From Microbacterium sp. (GTDB taxonomy: Bacteria > Actinomycetota > Actinomycetes > Actinomycetales > Microbacteriaceae), in contig NZ_JAPSLI010000004.1 in NCBI RefSeq assembly GCF_031180975.1, positions 248,001 to 312,000 of the forward strand: a DNA stretch of 64,000 nt, given 5' to 3'. Under the pieces are notes generated by a model that was not told the origin of the DNA, did no database searches, and worked only from the letters and a program-made list of their open reading frames with translations. The translations under genes and the position numbers were made by a program. Shown here one piece after another: positions 17,713 to 26,192 of this stretch (within the stretch, counting starts at the first letter, position 1; the number at the start of each line of letters is the position of its first letter).

Positions 17713-17784
17713 CGCGACGGCGGGAATCGAACCCGCAGCGCCGTCAGGTATGAGCTGAGGCCCGGGACCACCCGGAACGCCGCG
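17713..17784 (-). tRNA. tRNA-like element with a CAU anticodon loop, possibly degenerate
   Basis: The minus strand folds into a 72-nt cloverleaf-like structure. The 7-bp acceptor is CGCGGCG / CGTCGCG with one G-U pair. The T arm is canonical (GCGGG-TTCGATT-CCCGC), and the anticodon loop CTCATAC presents CAU on a stem with one C-C mismatch. The D arm is abnormal: CCGGGTGGTCCCGG lacks A14 and can form a tight GC stem. No CCA is encoded. It is not the standard initiator or elongator tRNA-Met sequence. It may be an unusual tRNA, a tRNA-Ile2-like gene, or a decayed copy. A tRNAscan-SE/ARAGORN run is needed. Confidence 0.45.
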
Positions 17785-17929
17785 ATGGGTTCGACGCTAC
17801 CCACCGGGTGGGACACGGGGGTCGGAGGTTGCAGAGCGTGACGTCTGGTTTCCGCGAATGACGAGTGCACGACCTTCGCCGCTGCGCCCACCCAGCCGAC
17901 GCTTATCCTCACCGACCTAGACTGGACGG

Positions 17930-18190
17930 GTGAAGCTGCCGCCCCTCCTCGTGTACACCGTGCTGCGGCTGCTGGCCTTCCTCGTCCCGCTCGGGATCCT
18001 GTGGCTCTTCCCGATCTTCCGGGAGTACTGGTGGCTGGCGGCGCTGTTCGCGGCGCTGATCGGCATGAGCATCTCGCTGCTCTTCCTGCGCGCCCCACTC
18101 TCGGACGTGTCGCGTCAGCTGCACGAGAAGCGCGCTGCCCGCACCGCGGGCCCCAGCGATGAGGACGTCGAGGACGGCCGCGAGGCCTGA
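17930..18190 (+). CDS. DUF4229 domain-containing membrane protein
   Basis: An 86-residue protein starting from GTG at 17930, not in the ORF track at this start. Two hydrophobic segments (LLVYTVLRLLAFLVPLGILWLF and WWLAALFAALIGMSISLLFL) are followed by SRQLHEKRA and an acidic tail. This is the DUF4229 layout. TAGACT at 17918-17923 ends 6 nt before the GTG, supporting leaderless expression. It converges on the PP2C gene with a 3-nt gap. Function is unknown; in many actinobacteria it lies near menA, as here. Confidence 0.85.
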   Translation: MKLPPLLVYTVLRLLAFLVPLGILWLFPIFREYWWLAALFAALIGMSISLLFLRAPLSDVSRQLHEKRAARTAGPSDEDVEDGREA

Positions 18191-18193
18191 GCC

Positions 18194-18991
18194 TCAGAAG
18201 CTCGCCACCGCGAGCGTGATGTCGTCATGCCTCTTCGTGAGGCGGAGATCGGTGCCGCCCTCCGCAGCGCGGATCGCCGCGGCGATCTCGTCGAGCAGAC
18301 GAGCGGATGCCAGCCGCGCGAACTCCTCGATCGAGTGCGCGCCCAGCAGCTGGAACCCGCGGGTGCCGCCGTCGGAGGCGGCGACGATGGCCGCCAGGTC
18401 CGTGAGGGCGGTGCGTCCGGTGAGGGCGTGCTGCGCGGCATCCGGGTCGGTGTGGCAGCACCAGAACCCGCCCGCGGTGTTGCGCGCGGCGTCGAGGGCG
18501 GCGAATCGGGCCGCGGCGATCTGCTCGTCGGTGTGCGGACCGTCTCCCAGGATGTAGGCGGCCCCGCGTTGCGCCGCCGCGTCGACGCGGGCGTCGGTGA
18601 TCTCGCGAGCCGTGCCGTCGCGGGCGATCAGCACGATCGACGCGTCGCACAGCACGAGGTGCTCGACCTCGTCGCCGGTGAGCCGCCAGGCCGCGACCGT
18701 GGCGCTGGGGGAACCTGCGTCGAGGTCGCAGGTGTGCGCATGCGCGGCGGTGACGTGCGCGATGGTGTCGGCGAGCGCATCGCTCATGGCCGTGCCGGCA
18801 TCCTCGAGGCGTTCGCGGAACGCTTCGGCCAGGACGCGGGCGTACCAGGCGACCGAGTGACGGCATCCGCTCCGCATCGCCTTCGGCAGGCCGGCGCCGT
18901 CCACGACCACGACGACCCCGTCGCCGACGGCGAGCGCGTCCTCGCTCTCGAGGCCGGCACGGGCCGGCAGGGAGAAGGACGCGACCTCCAC
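18194..18991 (-). CDS. PP2C-like Ser/Thr phosphatase domain protein
   Basis: A 265-residue protein with the PP2C fold signature: an N-terminal SEDALAVGDGVVVVVDGAG, central LCDASIVLIARDG, and a C-terminal RHDDITLAVASF, which give the metal-binding aspartates. It could dephosphorylate proteins in a Ser/Thr kinase pathway; no kinase gene is in the window. The DGAG motif replaces the usual DGMGG/DGHG, so activity may be altered. The GTG start is 3 nt after the menA stop, so it is cotranscribed with menA. Confidence 0.8.
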   Translation of the reverse strand: MEVASFSLPARAGLESEDALAVGDGVVVVVDGAGLPKAMRSGCRHSVAWYARVLAEAFRERLEDAGTAMSDALADTIAHVTAAHAHTCDLDAGSPSATVAAWRLTGDEVEHLVLCDASIVLIARDGTAREITDARVDAAAQRGAAYILGDGPHTDEQIAAARFAALDAARNTAGGFWCCHTDPDAAQHALTGRTALTDLAAIVAASDGGTRGFQLLGAHSIEEFARLASARLLDEIAAAIRAAEGGTDLRLTKRHDDITLAVASF

Positions 18992-18994
18992 GTG

Positions 18995-19975
18995 TCAGCC
19001 GACCAGCGCCCAGTAGACGAACGCGGCGTAGCCGAGGGCTGTCAGCGAGGTGAGTCCCAGCGCGATCACGAGTTCGCGCGGCTGCCGGTAGGTCCACACG
19101 ATGAGGATGGCCGGGATGCCGGCGAGCAGCGCCAGCAGCGACATCCACGCGATCGGGTAGAGCAGCGCGAACCACACCGCGAACACGAACGGCACGATGA
19201 CGAACAGGGTGAAGAGCAGCTGCGTGGCCCGCTTGCCGATCAGCACGGTCAGGGTGCGCTTACCGACCGCGCGGTCCTGGTCGATGTCGCGCAGGTTGTT
19301 GGCGAGCAGCACCGCGCACGCGAAGAGTCCCGCGGCGACGGCGCCGAGCCAGGCCTCCAGCGGCAGCGCGAACGCCTGCACCCAGGTGGTGCCGAGCGTG
19401 GCGACGAGTCCGAAGAACACGAACACGAACACCTCGCCGAGGGCGTTGTACCCGTACGGCCGTTTGCCGCCGGTGTAGAACCAGGCGGCGACGATGCACG
19501 TGGCGCCGACCGCCAGCATCCACCACTGCTGGGTGCGGACGACGATGGCCAACCCTGCCAACGCGGCGAGCGCGAAGAAGGCCAGCGCGACGATCAGGAC
19601 CCGTTTGGCCGGGACCCGGCCCGAGGCGGTGAGGCGGGCGGGGCCGACCCGGTCGGCGTCGGTGCCGCGGATGCCGTCACTGTAGTCGTTGGCGAAGTTC
19701 ACGCCGATCTGCAGCAGCACGGCGACGGCGAGGCAGGCCAGTGCGATGACCCAGTGCAGGTTGCGATCGACCACCTGCGCCGCGCCGGTGCCGAGCACCA
19801 CGGGAGCGACGGCCAGGGGGAGCGTGCGCAGCCGCGCGGCGCCGATCCAGTCCTTCGCGGTGACCGGCTCGCGGGTCGTGGTGGTCGGGCGCTTCGCCGG
19901 GTTGCCTACCGGTCGCCGGGATGCGCTTCCGCCGCTGCGCCGCTTCGCCTTCTTCTGCTTCGAGGATGCTGCCAC
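18995..19975 (-). CDS. menA: 1,4-dihydroxy-2-naphthoate polyprenyltransferase MenA
   Basis: A 326-residue integral membrane UbiA-superfamily prenyltransferase with a lysine-rich N-terminal extension of about 35 residues. The two aspartate motifs are NFANDYSDGIRGTD and LLANNLRDIDQDRAVGKRTL, which bind Mg2+-prenyl diphosphate. Eight or nine hydrophobic segments follow. It attaches the polyprenyl chain made by the synthase encoded at about 11 kb to dihydroxynaphthoate. The PP2C gene follows after 3 nt. Confidence 0.94.
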   Translation of the reverse strand: MAASSKQKKAKRRSGGSASRRPVGNPAKRPTTTTREPVTAKDWIGAARLRTLPLAVAPVVLGTGAAQVVDRNLHWVIALACLAVAVLLQIGVNFANDYSDGIRGTDADRVGPARLTASGRVPAKRVLIVALAFFALAALAGLAIVVRTQQWWMLAVGATCIVAAWFYTGGKRPYGYNALGEVFVFVFFGLVATLGTTWVQAFALPLEAWLGAVAAGLFACAVLLANNLRDIDQDRAVGKRTLTVLIGKRATQLLFTLFVIVPFVFAVWFALLYPIAWMSLLALLAGIPAILIVWTYRQPRELVIALGLTSLTALGYAAFVYWALVG

Positions 19976-20053
19976 GCAGGCATCCTAGCGAGCGCGGCGA
20001 TGAGGGATCCGGCGGGTGGCGGCGGGGCGCAGCGTGCGGCGGCGGGCGCAGCA

Positions 20054-20103
20054 TGGGAGCCGAAGTCCGGTGGGAACGCCCCGGAACCTGCCTTCGGCTC
20101 CCA
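20054..20103. repeat. 12-bp inverted repeat between the Lrp gene and menA
   Basis: TGGGAGCCGAAG at 20054-20065 and CTTCGGCTCCCA at 20092-20103 form a perfect 12-bp inverted repeat with a 26-nt loop. It lies downstream of the Lrp stop and upstream of menA. Without a U-tract it may be a Rho-type terminator or a REP-like repeat. Similar GCCGAAGTC...GGGAGC fragments occur near 29.55 kb. Confidence 0.5.
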
Positions 20104-20153
20104 CGACACGCGGACGCCTGGAAGCGGGCGCGCGGATGCCAGGCGGCTGAGCG

Positions 20154-20606
20154 CTACTTCCCCACGGGGATGATCGGGCGGTGCTCGTAGTAGGTCTGCA
20201 GCACGACCGTGGTGCGAGTGCTGACGTTCGCAGCGAGACGGATGTCGCGCACCAGTTCCTCGAGGGCGCGCGGCGACGGCACCCGCACGAACAGCATGTA
20301 GCTCGCGTTCCCGGCGATGGAGTGGCAGGCTTCGATCGCCTCCAGATGCTCCAGCAGTTCCGGGGCATTGTCGGGCTGCGCCGGGTCCAGCGGGGTGATC
20401 TCGATGAACGCGGACAGCGGCGTCCCCACCTGCTCGGGGTCGAGCATCGCCCGGTACCCCGCGATGACGCCGCGCGTCTCCAGCCGCTTGAGGCGGGACT
20501 GCACGGCCGACACCGAAAGGCCGACGGCCTCGGACAGCTGCGCGAGCGTGGCCCGCCCGTCGCGGGAGAGCGCGGTGAGGATGGCGCGGTCGACAGAATC
20601 GTCCAT
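20154..20606 (-). CDS. Lrp/AsnC family transcriptional regulator
   Basis: A 150-residue feast/famine regulator. The N-terminal winged helix reads LDRAILTALSRDGRATLAQLSEAVGLSVSAVQSRLKRLE-like sequence, and the C-terminal RAM domain contains CHSIAGNASYMLFVRVPS. The ATG at 20606 is chosen over the track start because a TATTAT hexamer ends 7 nt upstream, a leaderless geometry. It is divergent from the DUF6421-SDR operon with only 71 bp between starts, and a CGGAAA-T-TTTCCG palindrome lies in that gap. It probably controls that operon and itself; the effector, perhaps an amino acid, is unknown. Confidence 0.92.
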   Translation of the reverse strand: MDDSVDRAILTALSRDGRATLAQLSEAVGLSVSAVQSRLKRLETRGVIAGYRAMLDPEQVGTPLSAFIEITPLDPAQPDNAPELLEHLEAIEACHSIAGNASYMLFVRVPSPRALEELVRDIRLAANVSTRTTVVLQTYYEHRPIIPVGK

Positions 20607-20640
20607 GCATGGAATAATATCGGATACATCCACTGAACGC

Positions 20641-20653
20641 CGGAAATTTTCCG
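20641..20653. promoter_or_regulatory. Palindrome CGGAAA-T-TTTCCG, candidate Lrp operator
   Basis: A perfect 13-nt palindrome lies in the 71-bp divergent region between the Lrp gene and DUF6421, about 35 bp from each start. Lrp-family proteins bind short palindromes with AT-rich centres, so this is a reasonable operator; binding is inferred. Confidence 0.5.
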
Positions 20654-20677
20654 CTTACCTCACGATCGGAGGGTCCG

Positions 20678-22105
20678 ATGTCCATCATCACCAGCAACCA
20701 GGCCATCATCGGCGAGCCCGAGGTCGTCGAGGACGCCTCCACCGCTGAGAACTCCGCCGCCTGGGCGCAGCTCAAGGCTGCGGCGATCGCGATCCGCGAA
20801 CTGCAGGTGAAGGACGGCTCGATCCCTGACGCCGAGCATCACGACAGGGCTCGTGAGCTCGTTGCCGCGATCACCTCCGGCATCCGCGCCCTGGCCCCCG
20901 CCTTCCCGCACGACGCCGAGTACCTCACCGCGTCGATCGCCGATTTCGACCGCTGGGCCGCCGAGGGCTTCGGCGTTCCGGACTTCCTCGACTCGCTGGT
21001 GGCGTTCCAGCCGCAGCAGCACCGCATCGACGGCATCCGACACCTCGTCGTGTTCCCGATGTACACCCAGAACGGCTCCAGCGACCGTCTCGTCGAGGCG
21101 CTGATCGTCGAGACGATCTGGCCGGAGTTCATCGCGGCGCTCGAAGCCGGCGACTACGGCAACAAGCTGTTCGTCTCGCTGCGCCTGGTGGACTTCACGC
21201 CCGGCTACGACACCAACTCGGCGGTGCTGTTCCCCGAGACCGTGGCGATGCGCGAGATCCCATCGTTCACCTGGGGCGCGATCTTCCAGGACCGCGAGGC
21301 TGCGCGCTACCGTCGCGTCGTCCGAGCGGCATCCGAGATCACCAACCTGGAGCTGCCCGAGCGCGCCGCCGCGATGCTCGACGACCAGAAGCTCGCCGAG
21401 CGTGCGTTCGTGATGTGGGACATCATCCACGACCGCACCCACATGCGCGGCGACCTGCCGTTCGACCCGTTCATGATCAAGCAGCGGATGCCGTTCTTCC
21501 TGTACTCCCTCGAGGAGATGCGCTGCGACATGACCGCGTTCCGCGAGTCGGTGAAGATCCAGCGCGCGCTGACCGCACGCGTCGAGGCGGGTGAGGAGCT
21601 CACCCCGGCCGAGCAGGAGATGCTCGAGCACGCGCCTCTCGTGCAGTACGCCGTGATCTTCGACCGGATCTTCCGCTTCGCGATCACCGGCAACCGCGTC
21701 CGCAACTACGACGCGGTCGGCGGTCAGCTGCTGTTCGCGTGGCTGCACCAGCGCGGCGTGCTGCACTGGACCGACACCGCCCTCGCGTTCGACTGGGAGA
21801 ACGTGCCCGACGCGGTCGTCGCCCTCGGCGACGCGATCGACGACCTGTACTGGCACTCGATCGACCGCCCGAAGGTGGCGCACTGGCTCGCGGCCTACGA
21901 CCTGGTGCGCAGCGTCCTGACCCCGCACCCCGCCTCGAAGTGGGCGCGCGGCCTGAGCGACGAGATCCTCGCGGGCGCCCCGAAGGGGTACACCGACGCG
22001 GTCATGGACGACGAGTTCCCGCTGTCGATGTTCTTCGAGACCCTCGACAAGAAGATGAAGCCGGTCATCGAGTCGACCGTCGGCATCCGCGGCACCGATG
22101 ACTGA
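20678..22105 (+). CDS. DUF6421 family protein
   Basis: A 475-residue soluble protein matching a Micrococcales family that I recall as DUF6421. It is highly ordered and lacks signal or membrane segments. A block MWDIIHDRTHMRGDLPFDPFMI followed by LEEMRCDMTAF places His, His and Glu/Asp residues as a possible metal site, as in some metallopeptidases or oxygenases. This is inference. GGAGGG precedes the ATG, unlike many leaderless neighbours, so translation is initiated conventionally. The SDR gene overlaps its end by 8 bp, and an Lrp regulator is divergent. A role in amino-acid or small-metabolite catabolism is plausible. Confidence 0.82.
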   Translation: MSIITSNQAIIGEPEVVEDASTAENSAAWAQLKAAAIAIRELQVKDGSIPDAEHHDRARELVAAITSGIRALAPAFPHDAEYLTASIADFDRWAAEGFGVPDFLDSLVAFQPQQHRIDGIRHLVVFPMYTQNGSSDRLVEALIVETIWPEFIAALEAGDYGNKLFVSLRLVDFTPGYDTNSAVLFPETVAMREIPSFTWGAIFQDREAARYRRVVRAASEITNLELPERAAAMLDDQKLAERAFVMWDIIHDRTHMRGDLPFDPFMIKQRMPFFLYSLEEMRCDMTAFRESVKIQRALTARVEAGEELTPAEQEMLEHAPLVQYAVIFDRIFRFAITGNRVRNYDAVGGQLLFAWLHQRGVLHWTDTALAFDWENVPDAVVALGDAIDDLYWHSIDRPKVAHWLAAYDLVRSVLTPHPASKWARGLSDEILAGAPKGYTDAVMDDEFPLSMFFETLDKKMKPVIESTVGIRGTDD

Positions 22106-22745
22106 CAGCCGTCTCGCCGGTCGCACCGTCGTCCTCGCCGGGGCGACGAGCGCGGCCGGCCTGGCGACGACCCGCGCGCTGGTTGCGGCCGGCGCGCGGG
22201 TCGTCGCGACAGGACGTTCCTACGAGCGGCTCGCGCCGCTGACGGATGCCGGCGCGCAGACCGAAGTCGCGGATGCGACCTCACTCGCCGAGATGTCCGC
22301 CCTCGCCGAGCGCCTCGGCGCCGTCGACGGCGTACTCCCCCTGGTCGGCGGGTGGCGCGGCGGTGGGGGCCTGGCCGGGCAGACCGACGAGGACTTCGCC
22401 GCGCTGCTGCCGGCGCTCCAGGCGGTCCGCGCCACGAGCAGGGCCTTCGACGCGGCGCTGAAGGCAGCGGATGCCGGACGCTTCGCGATCGTCTCCTCGA
22501 CCACCGTGGAGCGACCGCTCGCGGGCGGCGCGAACTACACCGCCGTGAAGGCGGCCAGCGAGGCGTGGGCCCGCGCCGTCGCGCAGGGCTTCGCGAAGGC
22601 CGCGCGCGATGCCGGTGAGCCGCTGCGCGCGGCATCCGTCGTGCTGCGGGTCAAGGCGCTCGACCCCGACGCGCTCGCCGCCGCCGTGGTCTCGCTGTGG
22701 GACACGGATGCCGGAGAGCTGAACGACCGGGTGATCACCCTCTGA
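22098..22745 (+). CDS. Short-chain dehydrogenase/reductase partner of DUF6421
   Basis: A 215-residue SDR. The cofactor motif is LAGATSAAGLATTRAL (variant of TGxxxGxG). The strand after it ends VVATGRSYERL. The catalytic YTAVK follows SSTTVERPLAGGAN. It is short compared with typical SDRs of about 250 residues. It overlaps the DUF6421 gene by 8 bp, so the two are coupled and are likely to act on the same metabolite. Substrate is unknown. It converges on a GNAT gene. Confidence 0.85.
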   Translation: MTDSRLAGRTVVLAGATSAAGLATTRALVAAGARVVATGRSYERLAPLTDAGAQTEVADATSLAEMSALAERLGAVDGVLPLVGGWRGGGGLAGQTDEDFAALLPALQAVRATSRAFDAALKAADAGRFAIVSSTTVERPLAGGANYTAVKAASEAWARAVAQGFAKAARDAGEPLRAASVVLRVKALDPDALAAAVVSLWDTDAGELNDRVITL

Positions 22746-22767
22746 CCACTAGGGCGCCGACCACCCG

Positions 22768-23370
22768 TCAGAGTTCCAGCCGCATGACGACCCGGCGCAC
22801 GGTCGGGCGGCTCACCTCGGTGAACCCGGCCGCCGCGAACGGGCCGACGGCGCCCACGTTCATCTCACCCCAGGTGACCTTGGCGCCTCCCGTGAGCATG
22901 GGATAGCCCTCGATCGCACGGGCGCCGCGGGAGCGCGCATGCTCGACCGCGCCGGCGATGAGCGGGTAGCTCAGACCGCGCCCGCGGAATCCCGGCCTGA
23001 CGATGAGGCACGGGATGGCCCACACCGCGTCGTCGTCCTTGTCCTCCGAGCGCCCCAGCCACGGCACCGGCGACCCGCGCAGCCGGGCGTACACGCTGCG
23101 GCGGTCGACCGCGCACCAGCCGACCGGTTCGTCGTCGAGGTAGGCGACGACGCCGATGGTGTCCTCGGTGCGCGGATCGTCGCACCCGAGCTCGTTGCGG
23201 AACAGGGCCGCGCGCTCTTCCTCGGGCATGTGCCACCAGTCGCCGTCGCCGAGCCGCTGACGTTCGCACTGACAGCGGCGGGCGGTGCCGGTGAGGATCG
23301 TCTGCAGATGGTCCCACGGCACGCGGTTCGCCGCGACGACACGCACGCGCGTGTCAATCGCCTCATCCAC
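22768..23370 (-). CDS. GNAT family N-acetyltransferase
   Basis: A 200-residue acetyltransferase. The GTG at 23370 is preferred because the 44 residues upstream in the track ORF are Pro/Arg-rich shadow sequence. The acetyl-CoA loop reads IVRPGFRGRGLSYPLIAGAVEHA, a standard R/QxxGxG/A motif variant. A cysteine-containing N-terminal segment (ARRCQCERQRLGDGDWW) suggests a specific subfamily. The start overlaps the MFS transporter stop by 8 bp, so they are cotranscribed. Acceptor is unknown. Confidence 0.85.
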   Translation of the reverse strand: MDEAIDTRVRVVAANRVPWDHLQTILTGTARRCQCERQRLGDGDWWHMPEEERAALFRNELGCDDPRTEDTIGVVAYLDDEPVGWCAVDRRSVYARLRGSPVPWLGRSEDKDDDAVWAIPCLIVRPGFRGRGLSYPLIAGAVEHARSRGARAIEGYPMLTGGAKVTWGEMNVGAVGPFAAAGFTEVSRPTVRRVVMRLEL

Positions 23371-24901
23371 GGGCGGCGTCGGGGTCGTTCGCGTCGTCGG
23401 GCGCCTCAGCACGGCGCGGTTCCGCGAACCCGCCCCGTGCTGTGACCGGGTCGGGCAGGGCGGGTGGAGCCTCCTGCTCCGGTGTTGCAGCGGCTCCGGC
23501 ATCCGCTCCCCCGCCCTCTTCCGGTGCGGGTTCGGGCGCGCGGGCGTACAGGTCGCTCAACTTCCGGTACGAGCGGGTGAAGAAGGCGAGCACCGCCGCC
23601 ACGACGATGACGATCCCGGCGAAGAAGCAGATCAGCGCGATGCCCCGCGTCTCACCGCCGCCGAGCAGCCAGCCCCACTGCCGTTGACCCGCCTCGCCCT
23701 TCATGTACGGGATGATCAAGAACTCGGCGATCGGAGCGATCAGGAACGCCGTCACGGGAGCTGCGGCCGCCTCCATCGCCGCGGCGACGCCGAACACCCG
23801 CCCCTGGCGTTCGAACGGGACGACCCGCTGGATGATCGTCTGCTCCGCCGCCTCGGCCGGCGGGATGAGGGTCATGTACATCCACATACCGACCACGAAG
23901 AGCGGCCACCATTCCCGGATCATGAAGAGCGACCCGAGCACACCCATCGCGATCACCACGAACAGCAGGGTGCGCACCGGCTTCTTGCCGAGGCCGAACC
24001 TCGCCACCAGTGCGCCGCCGATGAGGAACCCGGTCGACGAGAACGCCAGCGCGAACCCCCACAGCTGCGCGTTGAACAGGGTCAGGCCGTACGGGTCCAT
24101 CAGCGCCATGTAGACGCCGCCGATGAGGTTGTTGAACGTGGAGAAGATGATCAGCGCGAACAGGCCGGGCGCCAGGCGGATGGCGCGCACGCTGCCGTGG
24201 AAGTCGAGGGCGCTGGGGGCGTCGGGGTCGGGCTGCGGCTTGTCCTCGGGGATCCGGATGAACAGCAGATGCGCGAACGTCAGGCCCATCGCCGCGATCG
24301 CGATCACCAGCGTCCAGCCCATGCCGAGGAAGCCGATGGACAGGCCGGAGAACACGCTCGTCACCAGGAATGCGATGCCCTGCACGGTGCCGACGAGGCC
24401 GTTGGCGTTCGCGTGGCGCTCCTCGGGGATGAGCAGGGTGACGGTCGTGGACAGTGCGATGTTGCGCAGCTGCTCGATCACCCCGCCGAACAGGATGACG
24501 CCGGAGAACAGCCAGAACCAGGGGGCACCCAGATCGAGCAGTGCCGATTCCGGCTGCCACAGGTACATGCCTCCGGCGACCGCGAAAGCGCCCGCGGACA
24601 CCAGGCTCGACAGCAGCATCACGGTGTGCTTGCGATTGCGGTCGACGATCGTGCCGAACACCATCGAGAAGAAGGCGACGAACAGCATGTAGGCGCCGCC
24701 GATGATGCCCGTCGCGAGCACCGACTGCGTCTCGATGTACACCCAGAACGTCAGGGCGAACCAGAGGAAGCTGGTCGTCACGTTCGCGATGAGCGTGTTG
24801 ACCAGGACGTTCGTGAACGCCCGGGTGGCGCGCGGATCACCCGGGATCACCGCGCCCGCATCGGCGCTGTCCGCACGTGGAGAACCAGCTGTGTCCATCA
24901 C
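23363..24901 (-). CDS. MFS transporter
   Basis: A 512-residue major facilitator with about 12 membrane segments and a long charged, proline-rich C-terminal tail (PAPEEGGGADAG and onward). The first loop holds FGTIVDRNRKHTVML, a typical MFS motif A variant. The GTG at 24901, immediately before an ATG, is chosen because TACGCT ends 7 nt upstream; the track start lies 49 codons earlier in non-hydrophobic sequence. It is divergent from the threonine aldolase and coupled to the GNAT gene. Substrate, possibly a drug or metabolite, is unknown. Confidence 0.85.
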   Translation of the reverse strand: MMDTAGSPRADSADAGAVIPGDPRATRAFTNVLVNTLIANVTTSFLWFALTFWVYIETQSVLATGIIGGAYMLFVAFFSMVFGTIVDRNRKHTVMLLSSLVSAGAFAVAGGMYLWQPESALLDLGAPWFWLFSGVILFGGVIEQLRNIALSTTVTLLIPEERHANANGLVGTVQGIAFLVTSVFSGLSIGFLGMGWTLVIAIAAMGLTFAHLLFIRIPEDKPQPDPDAPSALDFHGSVRAIRLAPGLFALIIFSTFNNLIGGVYMALMDPYGLTLFNAQLWGFALAFSSTGFLIGGALVARFGLGKKPVRTLLFVVIAMGVLGSLFMIREWWPLFVVGMWMYMTLIPPAEAAEQTIIQRVVPFERQGRVFGVAAAMEAAAAPVTAFLIAPIAEFLIIPYMKGEAGQRQWGWLLGGGETRGIALICFFAGIVIVVAAVLAFFTRSYRKLSDLYARAPEPAPEEGGGADAGAAATPEQEAPPALPDPVTARGGFAEPRRAEAPDDANDPDAARG

Positions 24902-25001
24902 GGATCCGAGCGTAATCACCGCCTCCGACATCCGACAGGGGCACCTCTCGGCAGCCTGTCTGCGGGCGGGCAGCGGCCCTCTCAGGCAATAGGCTTGTTC
25001 G

Positions 25002-26069
25002 GTGAGCGTTCTGCATGACACCGCCGTCCGAGGCTTCGCATCCGACAACTATTCCGGCATCCATCCCGAGGTCCTCGCCGCGATCGCGGCGGCCAACGAC
25101 GGCCACCAGGTCGCATATGGGGAGGATGTCTACACCGCCCGCCTGCAGGAGGTGTTCCAGCAGCATTTCGGCGAGGGCGTGCAGGCCTTCCCGGTCTTCA
25201 ACGGCACCGGAGCCAACGTCACCGGCCTGCAGTCGATGCTCCCGCGCTGGGGCGCGGTGATCTCGGCATCCAGCGCCCACATCAACGTCGACGAGGGGGG
25301 CGCTCCAGAGCGCATCGGCGGCTTCAAGCTGCTCACCGTCGCGACCGAGGACGGCAAGCTCACCCCGGAGCTGATCGACCAGGAGGCGTGGGGCTGGGGC
25401 GACGAGCACCGCGCGCAGCCGCTGGTCGTCTCGATCACCCAGTCGACCGAGCTGGGCACCCTGTACACCGCCGACGAGATCCGTGCGATCGCGGACCACG
25501 CGCATGAGCGCGGCATGAAGCTGCACCTCGACGGCGCACGCCTGTCGAACGCGGCCGCGGCCCTCGATCTCCCGCTTCGCGCGTTCACCCGCGACGCCGG
25601 CGTCGACGTGCTCAGCTTCGGCGGCACCAAGAACGGCGCCATGCTCGGCGAGGCGATCGTGGTGCTGAACCCCGAGGCGTCCGACGGCCTGATCTACTCC
25701 CGCAAGTTCAACATGCAGCTCTCCTCGAAGATGCGCTTCGTGTCGGCGCAGTTGATCGCGCTGCTCGAGGGCGACCTGTGGCTGCGCAACGCGCGGCACG
25801 CCAACGCGATGGCGCAGCGACTGCGGGCCTCGATCGAGCGCGGGATCGCCGACGGCAGCATCCGCGGCGTCGCCTTCACGCAGCCGACGCAGTCGAACGG
25901 CGTGTTCGCCACGCTGCCCGACGGCGTCGCCGACCGCCTGCGCGAGGCGTTCCGCTTCTACGACTGGGATGCCGCACGCAACGAAGTGCGCTGGATGTGC
26001 TCGTTCGACACGCAGGAGTCCGACGTCGACGCATTCGTCGCGGAGCTCTCTCGCCTGACGACCGCCTGA
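25002..26069 (+). CDS. Low-specificity threonine aldolase family protein
   Basis: A 355-residue PLP enzyme of the beta-eliminating lyase/threonine aldolase group. The N-terminus SDNYSGIHPEVLAAI matches the SD-N-x-x-G-HP motif, and the PLP lysine lies in LSFGGTKNGAMLGEA. HLDGARLSNAAAAL carries the conserved aspartate and arginine. It cleaves threonine or allo-threonine to glycine and acetaldehyde. GTG at 25002 has TAGGCT 6 nt upstream, a leaderless architecture. The divergent MFS gene has a comparable box. Confidence 0.92.
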   Translation: MSVLHDTAVRGFASDNYSGIHPEVLAAIAAANDGHQVAYGEDVYTARLQEVFQQHFGEGVQAFPVFNGTGANVTGLQSMLPRWGAVISASSAHINVDEGGAPERIGGFKLLTVATEDGKLTPELIDQEAWGWGDEHRAQPLVVSITQSTELGTLYTADEIRAIADHAHERGMKLHLDGARLSNAAAALDLPLRAFTRDAGVDVLSFGGTKNGAMLGEAIVVLNPEASDGLIYSRKFNMQLSSKMRFVSAQLIALLEGDLWLRNARHANAMAQRLRASIERGIADGSIRGVAFTQPTQSNGVFATLPDGVADRLREAFRFYDWDAARNEVRWMCSFDTQESDVDAFVAELSRLTTA

Positions 26070-26087
26070 GCCTCGCGGCTGGGGCGC

Positions 26088-26192
26088 CGACACCCCGACT
26101 TACCGCCGACACCCCGCGTTGCACGCATTCGCAACCCGGGGTGTCGGTGCGTAGGCGGGGTGTCAGCGCTCATGTCGAGGTGTCAGTGCGCC
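26088..26192. repeat. 105-bp GACACCCCG palindromic repeat, copy A
   Basis: This repeat has two direct GACACCCCG segments and then inverted CGGGGTGTC segments, so it folds into a large hairpin. It lies between ltaE-like and M3 peptidase genes and contains the stop codon and last bases of the peptidase gene. A second copy (28118-28222) is identical at 97 of 105 positions, in the same orientation. Confidence 0.85.

Noticed and set aside
15609-18098. 829-residue MenD ORF
   Set aside because: The first 259 residues overlap the PLDc_N gene and the tRNA-like element in another frame. GTG 17321 gives the standard MenD length.
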